A stretch of DNA of 64,000 bases from Heterocephalus glaber (GCF_000247695.1 NW_004624848.1:5620447-5684446); one strand, 5' to 3'. Shown: positions 12,095 to 24,356, counted from the stretch's first letter. The notes: generated by a model from the sequence alone, not told the origin. Numbers and translations: made by a program.

Positions 12095-12159
12095 TTTAGC
12101 TATTATATGCTCAAGGACCTGAATTCAATCCCCGTACCAAAAAAAATTTTAGCTATTAT
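12095..12159 (+). mobile_element. 5'-truncated tRNA-derived SINE with target-site duplication, nested in L1
   Basis: The L1 sequence TTTAGCTATTAT (12095-12106) is repeated at 12148-12159. Between the copies lies the 3' part of the young SINE family: 'gctcaaggacctgaattcaa' then 'tccccgtacc' and an A run. Everything upstream of the B box is missing. The short duplication and A tail show L1-type retrotransposition of a truncated SINE into an existing L1. Confidence 0.85.
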
Positions 12160-12282
12160 GAATTATGCTGCTGTCAACATGGATATGCATTATAATTGTG
12201 GTATGATGTCTTTAAATCTTTTGGGACAACACCTAGAAGGGGGAAAATGGCATTTCTATTTTTAGTTTTCTGAGGAATATCC

Positions 12283-13767
12283 TTACTGGTTTCCATGGTG
12301 ATTGTACCACTTTACATGCCCATCAGCAATGGAAAGGGTTCCATTTTCCCTATACACTTGGCAGCATTTGTTATTGCTTGATTTCTTGATTATACCCATT
12401 CTTTCTGGGGTGAGGTGGAATCTCAGCATTGTTTTAATTTGCATCTCTTGAATGAACAGTGAGGTTAAACATTTTTTCATATATTTATTGGCTGTTTGTA
12501 CTTCTTCATCTGTTTATCTATTCATTCCAGATGCTCATTTTTGAATGCTTCTTCAAATCTTGGGGACTCTATTTTTTTTTTTTTTTTTTAGTTCTGTACA
12601 TTCTAGATATTAGTCCTTTCTATTAGGAGTAGCTGCAAAAATGTCTTTTTCCAATTCCATAGGTTGACTCATCACTCAGATGGTGGTTTCCATTACTGTG
12701 CAGAAGGTTTTTTAATTTGACATGACCTCATTTGTTGATTCTTGGTGTTATTTCTTTGCAACCAGGGTTCTGTTCAGAAAGTCGTTGCCTACACCTATAT
12801 CTTCAAGAGTTTTACCTAGCTTGTCTTCCACTAGATTACGTTTTTCTGTTATGATGTTTAGATCTTTGATCTATTTTGATTTTATTTTAGTGCATAATGA
12901 AGGGTATGGGTCCAGGTTCAGTTGTTGGCACGTGGAAAGCCAGTTTCCCCATCACCATTTGTTAAAGAGGCTCTCTTTCCTCCAGTGAAGGGATTTCACC
13001 ACTTTGTCTAAGATAACCTGGGGTTGTTTCTACATCTTCTATTCTGTTGTATTGATCCATGAGACATGTATGTGTGTGTGTATGTACCATGCTGTTACTA
13101 CTGTAGCTTTGAAGTTTGGAATTGTGATACCCCTGCCTTAGTCCTTGTTACCCAGAATTGCTTTTGCTACTCTAGGTCTCTTCCAGGTCCATATGAATTT
13201 TAGGATTATTTTCTCCAGTCCTGTGAGGAATGTTATTGGCATTTTCATTGGGATTGGATTTGATCTGTGTAACAGCTTTGGAAGTGTGGCCATTTTGACT
13301 CTATTTGTTCTGCCTGTATACAAACAGGAAATAGCTCTCCATTTTCTGATAGTCTCTTCAATCTCCTTTTCCAGAGAATTATAGTTTTCTCTATAGAGGT
13401 ATTTCATTTTCTTGGTTAAGTTATTCCTGAATTTGGCTGTTAAATCTGGAAATCTTCTGGTGGAGTTTTGGGGGTCTTCTATGTAGAGGGTCATGTCACC
13501 AGCTAATAATGATAATTTAACTTCTTCCTTCTCTATCTATGTCCCTTTTACTTCTTTCTCTTATCTAATCACTCTGGCTAATGTTTTGAGAACTATATTG
13601 AACAGCAGTGATGACAGTGGGCATCCTTGTCTTGTTCCTGACTTTAAAGGGAAAGCTACCAGAGTCTCTCCATTTAGTATGATGTTGGCTGTTGGTTTGT
13701 CACAAATGGCTTTATCCAGTTGAAGTAAAGACCTTCTATTCCTATTTTTCTTTAAGGTTTTTATCAT
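12283..13767 (-). pseudogene. L1 ORF2 remnant (reverse transcriptase and C-terminal region)
   Basis: Three minus-strand frames hold recognisable ORF2 protein. At 13561-13767 is the RT segment with [20 protein letters not shown] and [11 protein letters not shown]. At 13138-13494 is the post-RT region with [20 protein letters not shown] and [15 protein letters not shown]. At 12283-12480 is the C-terminal region with REMQIK/YHLTP-like residues ([18 protein letters not shown]). Frames are offset and broken by stops, so the copy cannot make protein. The catalytic FADD region is not seen as an intact frame. Confidence 0.9.
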
Positions 13768-14296
13768 GAATGAATATTAAGTTTTGTAAAATGCCTTCCC
13801 GGCATCTACTGAGATTATCATGTGGTTTCTGTCCTTGCTTTTGTTTATGTGGTGTATTACATTTATTGATGTACTACTGATGTATGTATGTTGAGACATC
13901 CCTGCATCCCTAGAATGAATCCTACGTGCTCATGGGGTGTGATCTTTTTGATGATTTGGTGCATTCCACTTCCCAGTATCACTTGGAAGATTTTTGCATT
14001 TATGCTCATTAATGAGATTGGCCTGTGGTTCTCTTTTTTGGTTGTATCCTTTTCTGAATCAAGGTAATGCCGGCATCAGGGTAATGCAGGCCTCCAGAAG
14101 GACTTCAGGAGGACTGTTTCCCTTTTGATCTCATTAAGGAGTTTGAGGAGTAGCGCTGATAGATCTTCTCCAACATTCTTGAAGAATTTAAAAGTGCATC
14201 TTTCGGGACCTTGGATTTACTGAGTGGGCAGCTTTTTTTATTACTTCTTTAATTTCAGTGACTGGCATTAGTTAATTCAGGATTTTTATATCTTCC

Positions 14297-14530
14297 TGGA
14301 AAGGTTTAATTTTCACACAATTTCAGTTTCGACTCCTGGCTGGCTGCTCCAAGGCAGAGACATCATGGCAGAAGGGACCCATAGAGCAGAGGTGCCTGGT
14401 TCCTAGCAGCCAGGAAGGAGAGCAAGGGTAAGACCAGGATGAGGGGCCAGGGGCCAAGTACAGCCCCAAGGCTGGGCCCCGTGACCCCCCAAGTACAGCC
14501 CCAAGGTTGAACTGGAAAAAGAAGTGGGCA
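14297..14530 (-). mobile_element. ERVL-MaLR-type LTR, antisense, second piece (split)
   Basis: The reversed LTR resumes with 'aaaggtttaattttcacac', then 'tttcagtttcgactcctggc', 'gacatcatggcagaaggg' and 'cagccaggaaggagagcaag'. A short internal direct repeat, AAGTACAGCCCCAAGG, occurs at about 14456 and 14490. Together with 11487-11545 it forms one LTR interrupted by L1. Confidence 0.6.
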
Positions 14531-14540
14531 GTCCACTGTT

Positions 14541-14664
14541 AGAATTATCAGTAAAGTGGGCTAGGGATTTAGCTCCGTGGTTCCGCCACCTGCCTCACAA
14601 GTGAAAGGACTGGAGTTCAATCCCCAGTACCAAAAAAAAAAAAAAAAAAGAATTATCATTAAAG
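14541..14664 (+). mobile_element. Young tRNA-derived SINE with 16-bp target-site duplication
   Basis: The body (about 14557-14648) has the A-box-like 'ggatttagctccgtggttcc', the B-box-like 'ggagttcaatccccagtacc' and a pure A tail. It is flanked by AGAATTATCAGTAAAG (14541-14556) and AGAATTATCATTAAAG (14649-14664), one mismatch. Full length and the near-perfect duplication suggest a fairly recent insertion. It is tRNA-derived but not a tRNA gene. Confidence 0.95.
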
Positions 14665-15154
14665 CAACAAATGGTAAGTGGAGAGCAGCACTGACGCCTT
14701 TCATAGCTTAGTGCAATACCACACAAGAGGCCACACCCTGGCACATGCAGGTTCCTGGGCTCTGGCCTTTCCCCTTAGGTGGCCAGCAGGGTCATGGAGG
14801 ATCAGGGTATCAGGTAGTACAGAAGATGGAGTGATGCACACCAAGAACAAAGGCATTCTGCAGCTTATGGCCTCTGAGGCTGGGGTGGGTGGTAAGCCGA
14901 GAGGAGATGGGAGTGGGGATTCCTGAGGACTGGGAGAGAGCCGGGAAACACATCTGCAAGCCCACACTGAAAACACCTCAAGTCCTCAGGAAGCCTCAGG
15001 CAAAAGCCTCAGACAGAGGCCCTGGGTGCTGGGCTGCAGCTCCCTCAGAACTGAAGTACCTCTGCTGTACGTTGAGGTCTTGGCAGTAAAGCCTTTTTAA
15101 TTATCTGTGATCAGGCTGAAGAAAAGCACACACATACATGTCTTTTGTATGTGT
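14665..15154. other. Unassigned GC-richer sequence
   Basis: Both strands have short open frames (14678-14926 plus, 14701-14976 minus). No domain, splice signals or reading-frame preference picks one. Not called coding. Confidence 0.5.
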
Positions 15155-15335
15155 GTGGTGCTGGGGATTGAAACTAGGGGCTTTGCGTTTGCAATGAGCT
15201 ACATTCACAACACTTAAAAGATGTTTTCAAGACAGACTCTTGCTAATTTGCCCCATCTGGACTCAGACCTGTAATTCTCTTGTTCCAGCTTCCCAGGGTC
15301 CTGGGATCACAGGTGTACACCATCATACTGGCTCC
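15155..15335 (-). mobile_element. Dimeric B1+ID SINE, antisense
   Basis: From left to right on the plus strand: a reversed ID monomer (GGTGCTGGGGATTGAAACTA, 15157-15176; 'gagctacatt' near 15197), then a reversed B1 monomer (CAAGACAGACTCTTGC ... GGGATCACAGGTGTACACCA). On its own strand the order is B1 then ID, the arrangement of the B1-dID family of several non-murid rodents. Confidence 0.85.
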
Positions 15336-15489
15336 TCTCATCCAAGCAAAATCTGCAGGCCAGTTGCTCCCAGTGTTCCTTTATTACCGCTTTAGCATCT
15401 GCAAAACAACAGTGGACACCCCTTTTTCATTTTTATTGTTAGTATTTATCATTTCCCTTTCTTCCTAGTTATACAGCTAAATATTTATT

Positions 15490-18330
15490 AACATTTTTTA
15501 TTTTTTAATAAAGTAACTTGGACAGTTGTGACTGATAGTTCTGGTCATCTACCCCCTTGTCTCCTGCCCACTTGACCTCACCATTAGTGACAGGGAAATA
15601 CGGAATGCGTCAACTGTATGGGTGCATTTATCTACCTCTATCAAATTTGTCTCATATATTTTAAAGTTATTTTGCTGAATAAATGTTTAGGATTGTGATG
15701 TCTTTTGCAGAATTGACCTCTTTAGCACTTAATATCCCTTTTTATCACTGTCTTCTATCTGCTGAACTCTGAGTTGTCCAAAACTGACAAATGCAAAGTT
15801 GCTCCAGCATTACTTTGTTTAATGTTAGCATTGTATATATTTCTTCATCTTTACTTTACTTTTAAGCCATCTAAGCCTTAATGCCTAAAGTGGGCATCTT
15901 ATAGAAAATACATAATTGGCTCTTTTTTTCTTAACAGCCCCTGTATTTGATTTGTTTTATTCAGGCCTTATATTTTAAAGTGATCATCCATACAATTAAA
16001 TTAATATTTGTTATGTTTACATTTTCCATGTATTGAATTTGTTCTGCTTCTTCCTCCTTTCCTTCTAATTTCTCTTATTTGAGCTGAAGATTTCATAAAA
16101 TTTTATTATATCTTCTCACCATATCAATTATCCTTCCTTTGACTTTTTTTCCATACTGCCTGAAAGTTTACAGTAAACATTTGTAGTAATTTAAATCTAT
16201 CTTCCTTCACCAGCCTCTTCTTAATTCCTTCCTTCCATCACTTGTGAGCTACCCAACAATGCAATGTAACTATCAGTGCATGAAACAGAGTTTTCTTTCA
16301 GGTCAAATACAAATAAGAATTTTGGAAGATTTTATTGACCTTTCTTCTTGCCTTCTCCAACGCATTTTTGAAATAGTTTCTGACCTATGCCACCTTCCTT
16401 CCACTTAAAAGAATTTCTAACCACATTTTTTGAGCTACAGATGAATTCCCAGGTTTTGTTGTTTGAGATGACTTTATTACCCTTCCACTGAGTGGGATAA
16501 TTTTACCGTATAGAAAATTTTAGGTTAATTTATTTCTGCTTTGGTATTTTAAGATTTCCAGCTTAGTTTCCTTTTTCTTGGATGGCTTCTGATAAATAAT
16601 GTATTTTAATTCTTATCCTTATTCCTCTATGTTTAAGGGATTTTTTCATTTTTAATCTAGTTTCTTTCATTTGTTTTTTCTGCAGTTTGGAGATAATATG
16701 CCTGAGGGTTTCTTTTCATTATTTTGCTGTTTCATTTTACCTGTTATGTTGTTTTGATACTTGCTCTGCTTAGTATTTTTTCTGAGTTTCCTGCATCTCT
16801 GTCATTCCTTAAAATATTTCTTCTCATTTTTTTCTTCCAGCATTCCACCTGCACATGTTAGAAATTTTGTACTGTTTCAGATTTATTGGGTGATCTCCCT
16901 TTAATCCATTTTTTTCTGTCTTTAAATTTCTGTTTTAGAAGTTATTTTTGACCCATTTTTATCTCCGTGCCCTTTCTGAGGCCCTTTGTGAAGTCTGTTG
17001 CTCAGCACATCAGAAACATTCTGCATTTAATACCAATTTTGATTTTTAGCATTTGCTTTACTTTATTGAATTCTGAAACTCTCCATCACTCATTCATTTT
17101 GGCGTGGTGTCTACCTTTTTATTAGAGCATTTAATATATTAATTTCTACTTCTTTAAACTCTTTCCTATTAGTCCAAAATCCCTGTCCTTATTTGAGTAT
17201 GGTTTTTGATGCTTCCTTTGTGTTTTCAGACTACACGTATTTTGTGTTTTATTATGTCATAATTGTTTAATTGTTTTTGTTGTGCTGAGAGTGATGTAAC
17301 TGGTTTGAATTGGGTCAAAAGACTTCTAGTGCAATGCTTCGTGTTAAGCTGGCTAAGAGTCCGGCTGTGCTAGCATCTGCTAAGCCTGTGGGTGTGAGAG
17401 TCATCAGCTCCCTCCAGCTTCCTTGCTTTCGACTTTTCCCTTGGCTTCGGTCTTCTACAGCTACTTATTGTTAGAAAGAGGCTGCGTTCTCCAGCCTGCG
17501 AGCCGTCATCAACTGCTGTGCTCGCACCCCGCACCCTGACAATGTGGGAAGCATGCACGGCGGGAGACATGAAATAACCTTCCGGTTAAAGCGCAGGTGT
17601 CAGCAGCCCTGTGTCTCAGGCTGAGCCTTGCAAAGGCTTCTCTGGTAGAAAAATGTGTTTGCCTTCTGTTTGTTTCTTTTATTTTTCCCCAGTGACCTCC
17701 AGTTTCTGACTATACTTTTTTCCCTCAATTTCCTTGAGGCCTGGGCCACCATGGGCAACTTTCTCTCCCTCTAGTTAGCTAGGGGGAGGACAGTGAGAGG
17801 AGTCACCTGGCCCTTGTCCCCACTAGGCCTAAACGTCCTTCCTCCTGGAGTTGGGGCCTTGGCCATCTGGAGCGCATTTGTGCATTCAGTGATTCCTCTC
17901 CCTTCTGTCAGCGTGATGCCCACGAGTCCACAGCAGACCCGCAGCTCGAGGTGGGCAGTCTCGGGGGAATCAGACGTGTGTGGGAGTGGTCCTCACACGG
18001 AGGAGCGCAGCAGTTCCTCGCTCCCATATTTTCCCACAACCAATCACTGGACATAAGCAAAATCACTATTTCATTGTTCTTACCTGCTTCAGGATGCAGC
18101 GGCCCTACTTGGAGAAGAGCAGGCCTCAGGCTTTTCCTCGGGATGCACTGCTGTCTCCATAGATGGAGTCTTCAGTTTCCCTGTAAAGCCAGCTAATTAG
18201 TGAGCTAAGCACTGACTTCTAGGGTTCCAAGCCTCTCATCCTGTGAGGATGCAAGTGATCGCCCCAACCCTAAATACCAGAGCTTGGCCTCATTTCTTGC
18301 TAGCTGTGGTCTCCGGTTGATCCCATTTCT
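15490..18330 (-). mobile_element. Old L1 5' region (probably ORF1 / 5' UTR side), antisense
   Basis: The T- and TTC-rich plus strand, with 'cctaaagtgggcatcttata' (15884-15903) and long tracts without ORF2 motifs, resembles the antisense 5' part of ancient L1s. From about 17350 to 18320 it becomes GC-richer, with 'tctcccttctgtcagcgtga' and 'gagctccagcct'-like segments, as old L1 5' UTRs do. I recognise the pattern rather than a protein; no ORF1 frame is intact. It could be two separate elements joined near 17.3 kb. Confidence 0.45.
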
Positions 18331-19719
18331 GTGGTTCTCCCTATTTAATATTTTAATTTCAACGTGATTATTATTTTACCTGTCAAATGTTTGTTTATAA
18401 TATCACTTAAATCTTTCCAGTTTTTAAAAATATCTGTTTGGCTACAGAGTCTGAAATTAACTTCATTGTCATGAAACCATGAAATCTTACCCTATAGTAT
18501 ATCACTGGAATAAAGTTTCTGATCACTGCATTCTCAGTAAGGAACATTTCACTGAATATTTCAATATTTCACTGAAGTAAATTCTTACCGCATGGCACAA
18601 TTTCACTGGCCTGTAAGAAGTTACTGTGATTCCTAAGTAACTTCTCCCAAGCTGATATTTGTAATCTCTTGCACAAGAGATCATTTTTAAAACCACAATG
18701 AGAAATACGACTTCAAATATCTCCTTGGAGAAGTAATATGTTGAGTTCAATTCTTCTGGGTAAAATTAAATAAGAAGTCCTTTGAAGGCAATAAGAGCTT
18801 GAAAAACAAAAGTAATGGATCAGATAAACTGGCAAAAATATAACCCTGCCATGCAGAAGCACTGAATGTACCCCTGTGGTCATTTTAGACACCAGATCCA
18901 CCTCTCTGTAAGGGAAGCGTCTTTGCAAGCAAAGTTCCGAGCGCGGACGCCAGGTGTCCCTCACCGCGCAATCTGTAGCCACCGCCTGCCCCGGGCAGCC
19001 CCTGGTCAGGTCAGCAGGGCAGGACACGGGGGCTCCAGCTCCTCGGAAGGGACGGCCCAGAGACCTCACCGGGACCTCCCAATCACACCTAGAAAGTTAG
19101 TAGTAGATCTGAGACGAAAATAAAAATACCCTGATTCTCGATGTTTGCTGACTTACGGTTTTGTAACTAATATAAAAAATGATTTGCTTTGCTGAGGTTT
19201 TTGTCAAACGGCAAATAATTAAGTCACAGAAATAGAATGTGGTAAATTGTATTTTTCATTTTCATCTCTTGACTCCTGTGATCTTAAAAAGCTGCACATA
19301 TGCTTGAATCATCACCTTGAATGATTCATCGTGCATAAAAACTTATTATTCCAAGACGACAGACTAAACATAAAACTCAACTCCTTCTTGCCTACTCAAA
19401 CGAATGTTACTGATAGAAAACATTTTAAGCATCTGTAGTTTTCTGGAAAGCTAGAATGGAATGTTTAGTGGACAAGAGATATGAGGAGCCACAAATACAC
19501 GGAAAGCAGAGGTCATTCTGCAGATCCTCAAAGCGCGTTGGTGGCATCACTTCACTGTCCAACTTTGAATTCCTGAAGAAAACCCATGGAGCAGCAAGGA
19601 GAAACTGAGGCACGCTGTGGCCATGCAGAACTTTGATGCCCGGAGGGTGGAGTGTGCCTGAGTTAAGGGGCTGGATGTGCAGTGGAGAGGTGTGCAGGGG
19701 AGCTTTTCCCACACAGATT
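18331..19719. other. Unassigned sequence with a moderate CpG patch
   Basis: No gene is supported. 18925-19075 is GC-rich with several CpGs (GAGCGCGGACGCC, CACCGCGCAA). The frames 18713-19069 minus and 18866-19123 plus overlap on opposite strands with no recognisable motif. Confidence 0.5.
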
Positions 19720-20640
19720 TACAAATTCAGTCAGTCCTAGGTAAATTCTTTGCAAGTCACTTGAACAGTATAACCAATACAGAGACAGACTCACCCATAC
19801 ACAACCAACTCATCTTTGTGAACAAAGAAAGGCGAATCCAACAGAGAGAGATCGATATTCTCAATACATGTTCGGGCTGAATCAGAATTCCATACCCTAA
19901 GAATGAACTTTACACCTCATTCTACACAGAAAGATTAAATTGAAGCGATTCCCAAATCTTAATGTATAACCCAAACTTCTAGAAGAAAAATAGGATGAAA
20001 TTTTTGTGGTTATGACGTAAGAAAAAAATTTAAGTATGCACCAAATATATAATTCCTAAAAGAAAAAAATCATAATTTGGACTTCATAAAATGCTGTTGT
20101 TCAAAAGTCACTGTTAATGGAAGGAAAACATGTGCTACAGACTGGAAGAAAATATTTGCAAATTTTGTACCTAATGAAGAACTTTTATCCAGAATATTTA
20201 AAGAATTCTCAATAGTAATAGGGAAACCAGTCAACTTAAAACATGTGAAAATATTTCTATTGACACTTCAACAAAAATATGCAATGATGATAAACAAAGT
20301 CTTAAAAGATTCACCAATCAAGTATCGGAAAGTATGGGGTAAGTCAGCATTTTATGAACTGCTCCAGAACATGTAACTTCTGTAGTTCCTTTGGAAAGCA
20401 TGTACATAAAAATTCTACATTAAAATATAGTGACATAAAGAAGATCAGTAATTGTCTTAGAATGGAAATCATGAAAGGGTGGTGGGAATATAAAGGTAAG
20501 CAGGCTTTGAGAGTGAGGGGTACCCTCATAGTCTCGTTGGTAGTGATGGTCCCATATGTAACCAATACCAAATCCCACATTTTAGCTGTGTGAAGCTTAA
20601 CTGTATCAACTAAACTTAATAAAGTCTTTTTTAAATGAAA
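19720..20640 (+). mobile_element. Old L1 3' half, sense
   Basis: Ancient L1 ORF2 C-terminal and 3' region in sense. Landmarks: 'aatttggacttcataaaatg' (20076-20094), 'gactggaagaaaatatttgc', 'tttatccagaatatttaaag', 'ttcaccaatcaa', and 'gggtggtgggaatataaagg'. The open frame at 20077-20376 is the decayed ORF2 frame (CATDWKKIFANFVPNEELLS). It ends near an AATAAAGTC motif. Confidence 0.75.
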
Positions 20641-22288
20641 GAAAATTATGTCCAAAGATGCAGAAGTCTAACTGTGACACATAGAAAACTTGAAATCATT
20701 TGATACTTTGAACAAAGGAGGGTTAATTTTCTTCTAAGGCGGGGTGCTCAGGGAGTGCACTAATGTAGGGGCCTCCTCACATGTGTGTGTTCTATGTGTT
20801 GCTGTGCAGTGTGTGCCTGCGAGCTCCAGCCTATCCCTCTCTTTAGGAATCCAGGCCGTATGTCTTCCTTTTGAGCAATGGCAAAAACCAAATGGAGATG
20901 GGAAGCAGGGGCCTGCACCGGCCGCCCAAACAGACCGGCAGCCTCTAACCAAAGGTGTGGCCTGTGGCAATATCTTTCAGAAGGAAGCCTTTGAAATATA
21001 GTTTTCATTTTCTTTGTTTAGCACTACACATTGCCTCTGCAGACTAAATTGCAGTTTCGTGGTTTCTGTTACTAATGAAGAAGGCCATAATGGAGGTTAG
21101 ATTGATAACTACCAGTGTATGCCAGAGGCATCCACAGTTCTGTTTAAAGGTGGATGTGGTATAAGAAGAGAGACCTCAGGGGAACAGGCGTCCCAGAGCA
21201 CATGCCGTGTGGTCTCCAGAGACCCCGGCCTGCAGCCCCCGAGCTCAGTTCAGTCCCCACGTCGCAAGGGCAGCGGAAGGAACCGGAGGGCCGGGTCCAT
21301 GGCCTGCACTGCTGGCTGCCCAGCCTGCTCCGGATGCTGTGCAGGACCCCGCACCCAGGGCACTACACAGTCAGTCGGATGTGAAGGGAGGTGCCAGGGT
21401 TTCCTCTCCTTCCAGAGCCTAAGTGTGTACTCTGGATGGTGCTGAGAGAGGAGGACACAGACTTTGCACAGACGGAAGGGCTTCGGGAGTAAAAAGAGAC
21501 TGCAGGGAGGGAGGGGAGCACCCAGAGGCGGCCCGTATATGAACCGATTTCCCACGAGGAATGTGTTTATTTCTTACCACAAACATGCTAATAAAATATT
21601 AACACATTCATTTTGAAGCCCTAAGGAAGATGTTAATGTGTAAACGTATTCAGTGTTTAAAGGCATTTCCTGGATGTTCAGAAGAACAGGTGAAACTTCA
21701 TAACCAAGGGAGAAGACATTACAAACAGATTGATCAGTGCTAGCAAAATAAAACTGTAGCCAGCCTAAGACTATAAAAATACAACCCAGCTGTCAGTGGG
21801 CGTCCATGGGGCCTTGCGCCTGGTTCTCCAGGGAGACCCCAGTCTTTCCACACTAAAGCCCAGTTGTGTAAAGTGGTCTACAGGCGGCAGAAAATCTACC
21901 CACAAACTCTCGATTACGTATAATGAATGTAGGGTAACCATTGTGCAAAAGTTGTTACACTGTATTGTTTGGGGAACAGTGACATAAAAATATCTGTACA
22001 TGTGGAAGGGAGATTCAGTTTTTAAAATACTTTTTACTGCAATTGGTCGACTCCTCAGGCATTACTGAATTTAGAGAGCCAATTCTTCTAAATCAGAGGT
22101 GGACTTCCAAACTTCCAGAATGCCTCTCATACACAAGAGCATTGTGTATGAACTCAGACATATTCTAAATGAATATAAAGCAGCAAAATGAGAACAAGCA
22201 GTCAAAAACCTGACTGAAGTAATGACTATAGAAACAGAGGTCGTTATATAATATCTAAGGCCTGCCCCATCTGAATCTTTCCGTGTTA
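20641..22288. other. Unassigned sequence, GC-rich between 21.1 and 21.5 kb
   Basis: 21180-21540 is GC-rich and open in three plus frames and one minus frame at once, so the openness is compositional. No domain or splice pattern is recognised. The rest is AT-rich. Confidence 0.5.
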
Positions 22289-22407
22289 CATAAAATACTT
22301 CTTTTTTTTTTTTTTTTGGTACCAGGCATCGAACTGGGGTCCTTGTGCCTGCACAGCAGGTGGTGAAACCACTGAGCTAAATCCCCGGCCCCCATAAAAT
22401 ACTTCTT
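22289..22407 (-). mobile_element. Young tRNA-derived SINE, antisense, with 15-bp target-site duplication
   Basis: A T run followed by GGTACCAGGCATCGAACTGG and ending CTAAATCCCCGGCCC: the reverse complement of the young SINE family. The exact 15-bp duplication CATAAAATACTTCTT flanks it at 22289-22303 and 22393-22407. The perfect duplication argues for a recent insertion. Confidence 0.95.
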
Positions 22408-23300
22408 AATTGTAAAAAATTTAAAGACTATTGGTCCAAGAGACAAAATAAGTTCACAATGAACTTAACCCTTTTTGAGATAGAAATGTAAACAAATGTG
22501 GTTAGAATATACAGTATAAAAACTAGAATTGTTAAACACAGTTGCATTTCTCATTTTCAGAAATAGCTTGAAGAAATTTCAGGCAAAGCTGAAATCATAC
22601 CCTTCAAAATAAAAAGAGGAGTTTTATATTGTTTACATCTAAAAGTGCAAATAGACTTGGAGATAAGTTTCATGCTAGTTCTGCAGGATAATATAAGCCA
22701 CAAACTTATGTTTAAAATAAGTGTAAAAGGAAAATGTGTTTGTTTCCACAGTGAGCTTGGTAGGAAATTATGTTTTGTATTTGAAGGTTCTTAAAGATTG
22801 AAATGTGTAACTGATGTTACTTCACAACAGGGGATGATCATAACTGTGAAGATTACTAGTCTTACTTATATTAAACAGACCCTTGAAACCTGGCTGCAAA
22901 CAGGACCAAGCGCACCATGCAGCTGTGCTACGGAAAGCTGTGGATTGGGGAAACCTCTGGTTACATTTGGTGAAACCTGTGGTCATCTACAACCATCATT
23001 TCAGAATAAATTTAATGCTGAGCCACAATTGAGTTATGAATGCAGAGCTAGATTTTTATTTATTGATGCATAAAAATATTTTGTTTTACTATACTGTATT
23101 ATGTGATATTTAAATATGATTAAAAGTAATACATTTCAAGATAAAGGAGCTTGTCATAGTTTTCCTAGCAATAACTTATTAATGCGGGAAAAGAAATAAT
23201 AATCTTACACAATAGTGGTATATGAGGAATCATGTATGAAAATGAATCAGCTAAAGATACCAACAGAAAATCTGGTCAAGTCCCAAAATAGAAAAGAGGC
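22408..23300. other. Unassigned AT-rich sequence
   Basis: No gene recognised. The plus frame 22798-23073 (91 residues) has no domain I can name. Confidence 0.5.
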
Positions 23301-23335
<35 letters not shown>

Positions 23336-23355
23336 TAATAACAATAAGAAGAAGA
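23301..23355. repeat. (AAT)n microsatellite
   Basis: About 13 AAT units followed by imperfect AAC/AAG units. Confidence 0.95.
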
Positions 23356-23696
23356 ATGATTGGTGGATAGCAGATAAAATGGTGGAGTATTTATCTTTAT
23401 TCTTAAACTTCTGGTCCAAGGCACATTGTTTTTCCTGAGGATAGAAATAAAAGGCTGGCAAAATATGTTTATTTTTCAGTTTGATAAGCATTTCAAAACA
23501 TTCTCCAGATTGTTTTTATTGCCTGAGCTACATAACCAGTTATGTTAGAGCAATCTGGCTTTTCCATGTTATGGACAAAGTCTGCTACACTTACGATTTT
23601 CTTTCCTTTCTATTTCTGCCATAATGAACACTGAATTCACTTTGCTTGTCCTTTTGTGTTTTTCCTCCTTTCCTTCTCTCTCTCTTTCTCCCTTGT

Positions 23697-23884
23697 TCTT
23701 TTTTTGGTGCAGTACTGACTCAATACAAAGCCTCTGTGCTGAGCCACGTGGCCAATCTTTTTGTCTGTTACGATGTTGGAACAGTGTCACACTAAGCCGC
23801 TTAGAGGCACAGGCTACCCTCCAACTTGAGCTCCCCCTGCCTCAGCCTCCCAAATACAGGGATTGCAGGTGGGCACCACCACGC
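23697..23884 (-). mobile_element. Dimeric B1+ID SINE, antisense
   Basis: The plus strand has a T run, a reversed ID-like monomer ('ggtgcagtactgactcaata' ... 'gctgagccacgtggcc'), then a reversed 7SL-type monomer with CTGCCTCAGCCTCCCAAATA (23839-23858) and 'ggtgggcaccacca'. On the minus strand this is B1 followed by ID. Confidence 0.8.
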
Positions 23885-24160
23885 CGCCATCTTGATTTTG
23901 CTTTTGTATCTTTGGCGACTACATTGGATGAACAATTTTTCAGATATTCAAGGTCTGCACATGTGAATTTTTAAGCCTCTTCTTTTCCAGTTTCTATTGG
24001 TTTGTGATCATTTTACTTTTTAAAATCATTTATTTTGCTTATTCTGAAAACCATCCTTTTCTGATTTTGGCAGATGTAAATGTCTTTTACACCAGCCCTT
24101 GAATTTTGTTTTTAATTTTCTGTGATATGTGACAAAACAGATTTTTCTTTGTATTTTAGT

Positions 24161-24356
24161 CATACCTGGTAGCACACAACTGTAACTGCAGCATTCTGGG
24201 ATGCTGAGTAGGAAGATTCCAAATTCAAGCCCAGCCTGAATGTCATAGTGAGTCCTTCTCATAAAATAAAATAAAATAAAATAAGACCAGGAATGTAGCT
24301 CAGTGCCGAAGCCGTTGGTTTGATCCTTAGACCAGAAAAGTGAAAACAAAAACAAA
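24161..24356 (+). mobile_element. Dimeric B1+ID SINE, sense, with (AAAAT)n linker
   Basis: The B1 monomer (about 24161-24262: 'cacaactgtaactgcagcat', 'gggatgctgagtaggaaga') is joined by five AAAAT-type units (24263-24286) to an ID monomer ('ccaggaatgtagctcagtgc', 'ggtttgatccttagacc') and an A-rich tail. This copy shows the dimer order directly. Confidence 0.85.

Larger units (their letters stand above)
11546..14296 (-). mobile_element. L1, antisense, 5'-truncated, inserted in an LTR
   Basis: This is a 5'-truncated L1 reading on the minus strand: 3' UTR at about 11546-11930, ORF2 C-terminus from about 11940, reverse transcriptase around 13560-13770, and a 5' break near 14296. It contains a truncated SINE at 12107-12147 and a T run at 12571-12589. 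It is bounded on both sides by pieces of a MaLR-type LTR. I could not find a clean target-site duplication. Confidence 0.85.

Noticed and set aside
13145..13384. Plus-strand ORF of 79 residues.
   Set aside because: It is the opposite-strand shadow of the L1 ORF2 remnant.
14557..14648. Possible tRNA genes at the A/B-box-containing elements.
   Set aside because: They carry A tails and target-site duplications and lack a complete cloverleaf, so they are tRNA-derived SINEs.
21119..21555. 108-residue plus ORF rich in Cys, Gly and Pro.
   Set aside because: Three plus frames and one minus frame are open together; composition explains it and there is no domain.
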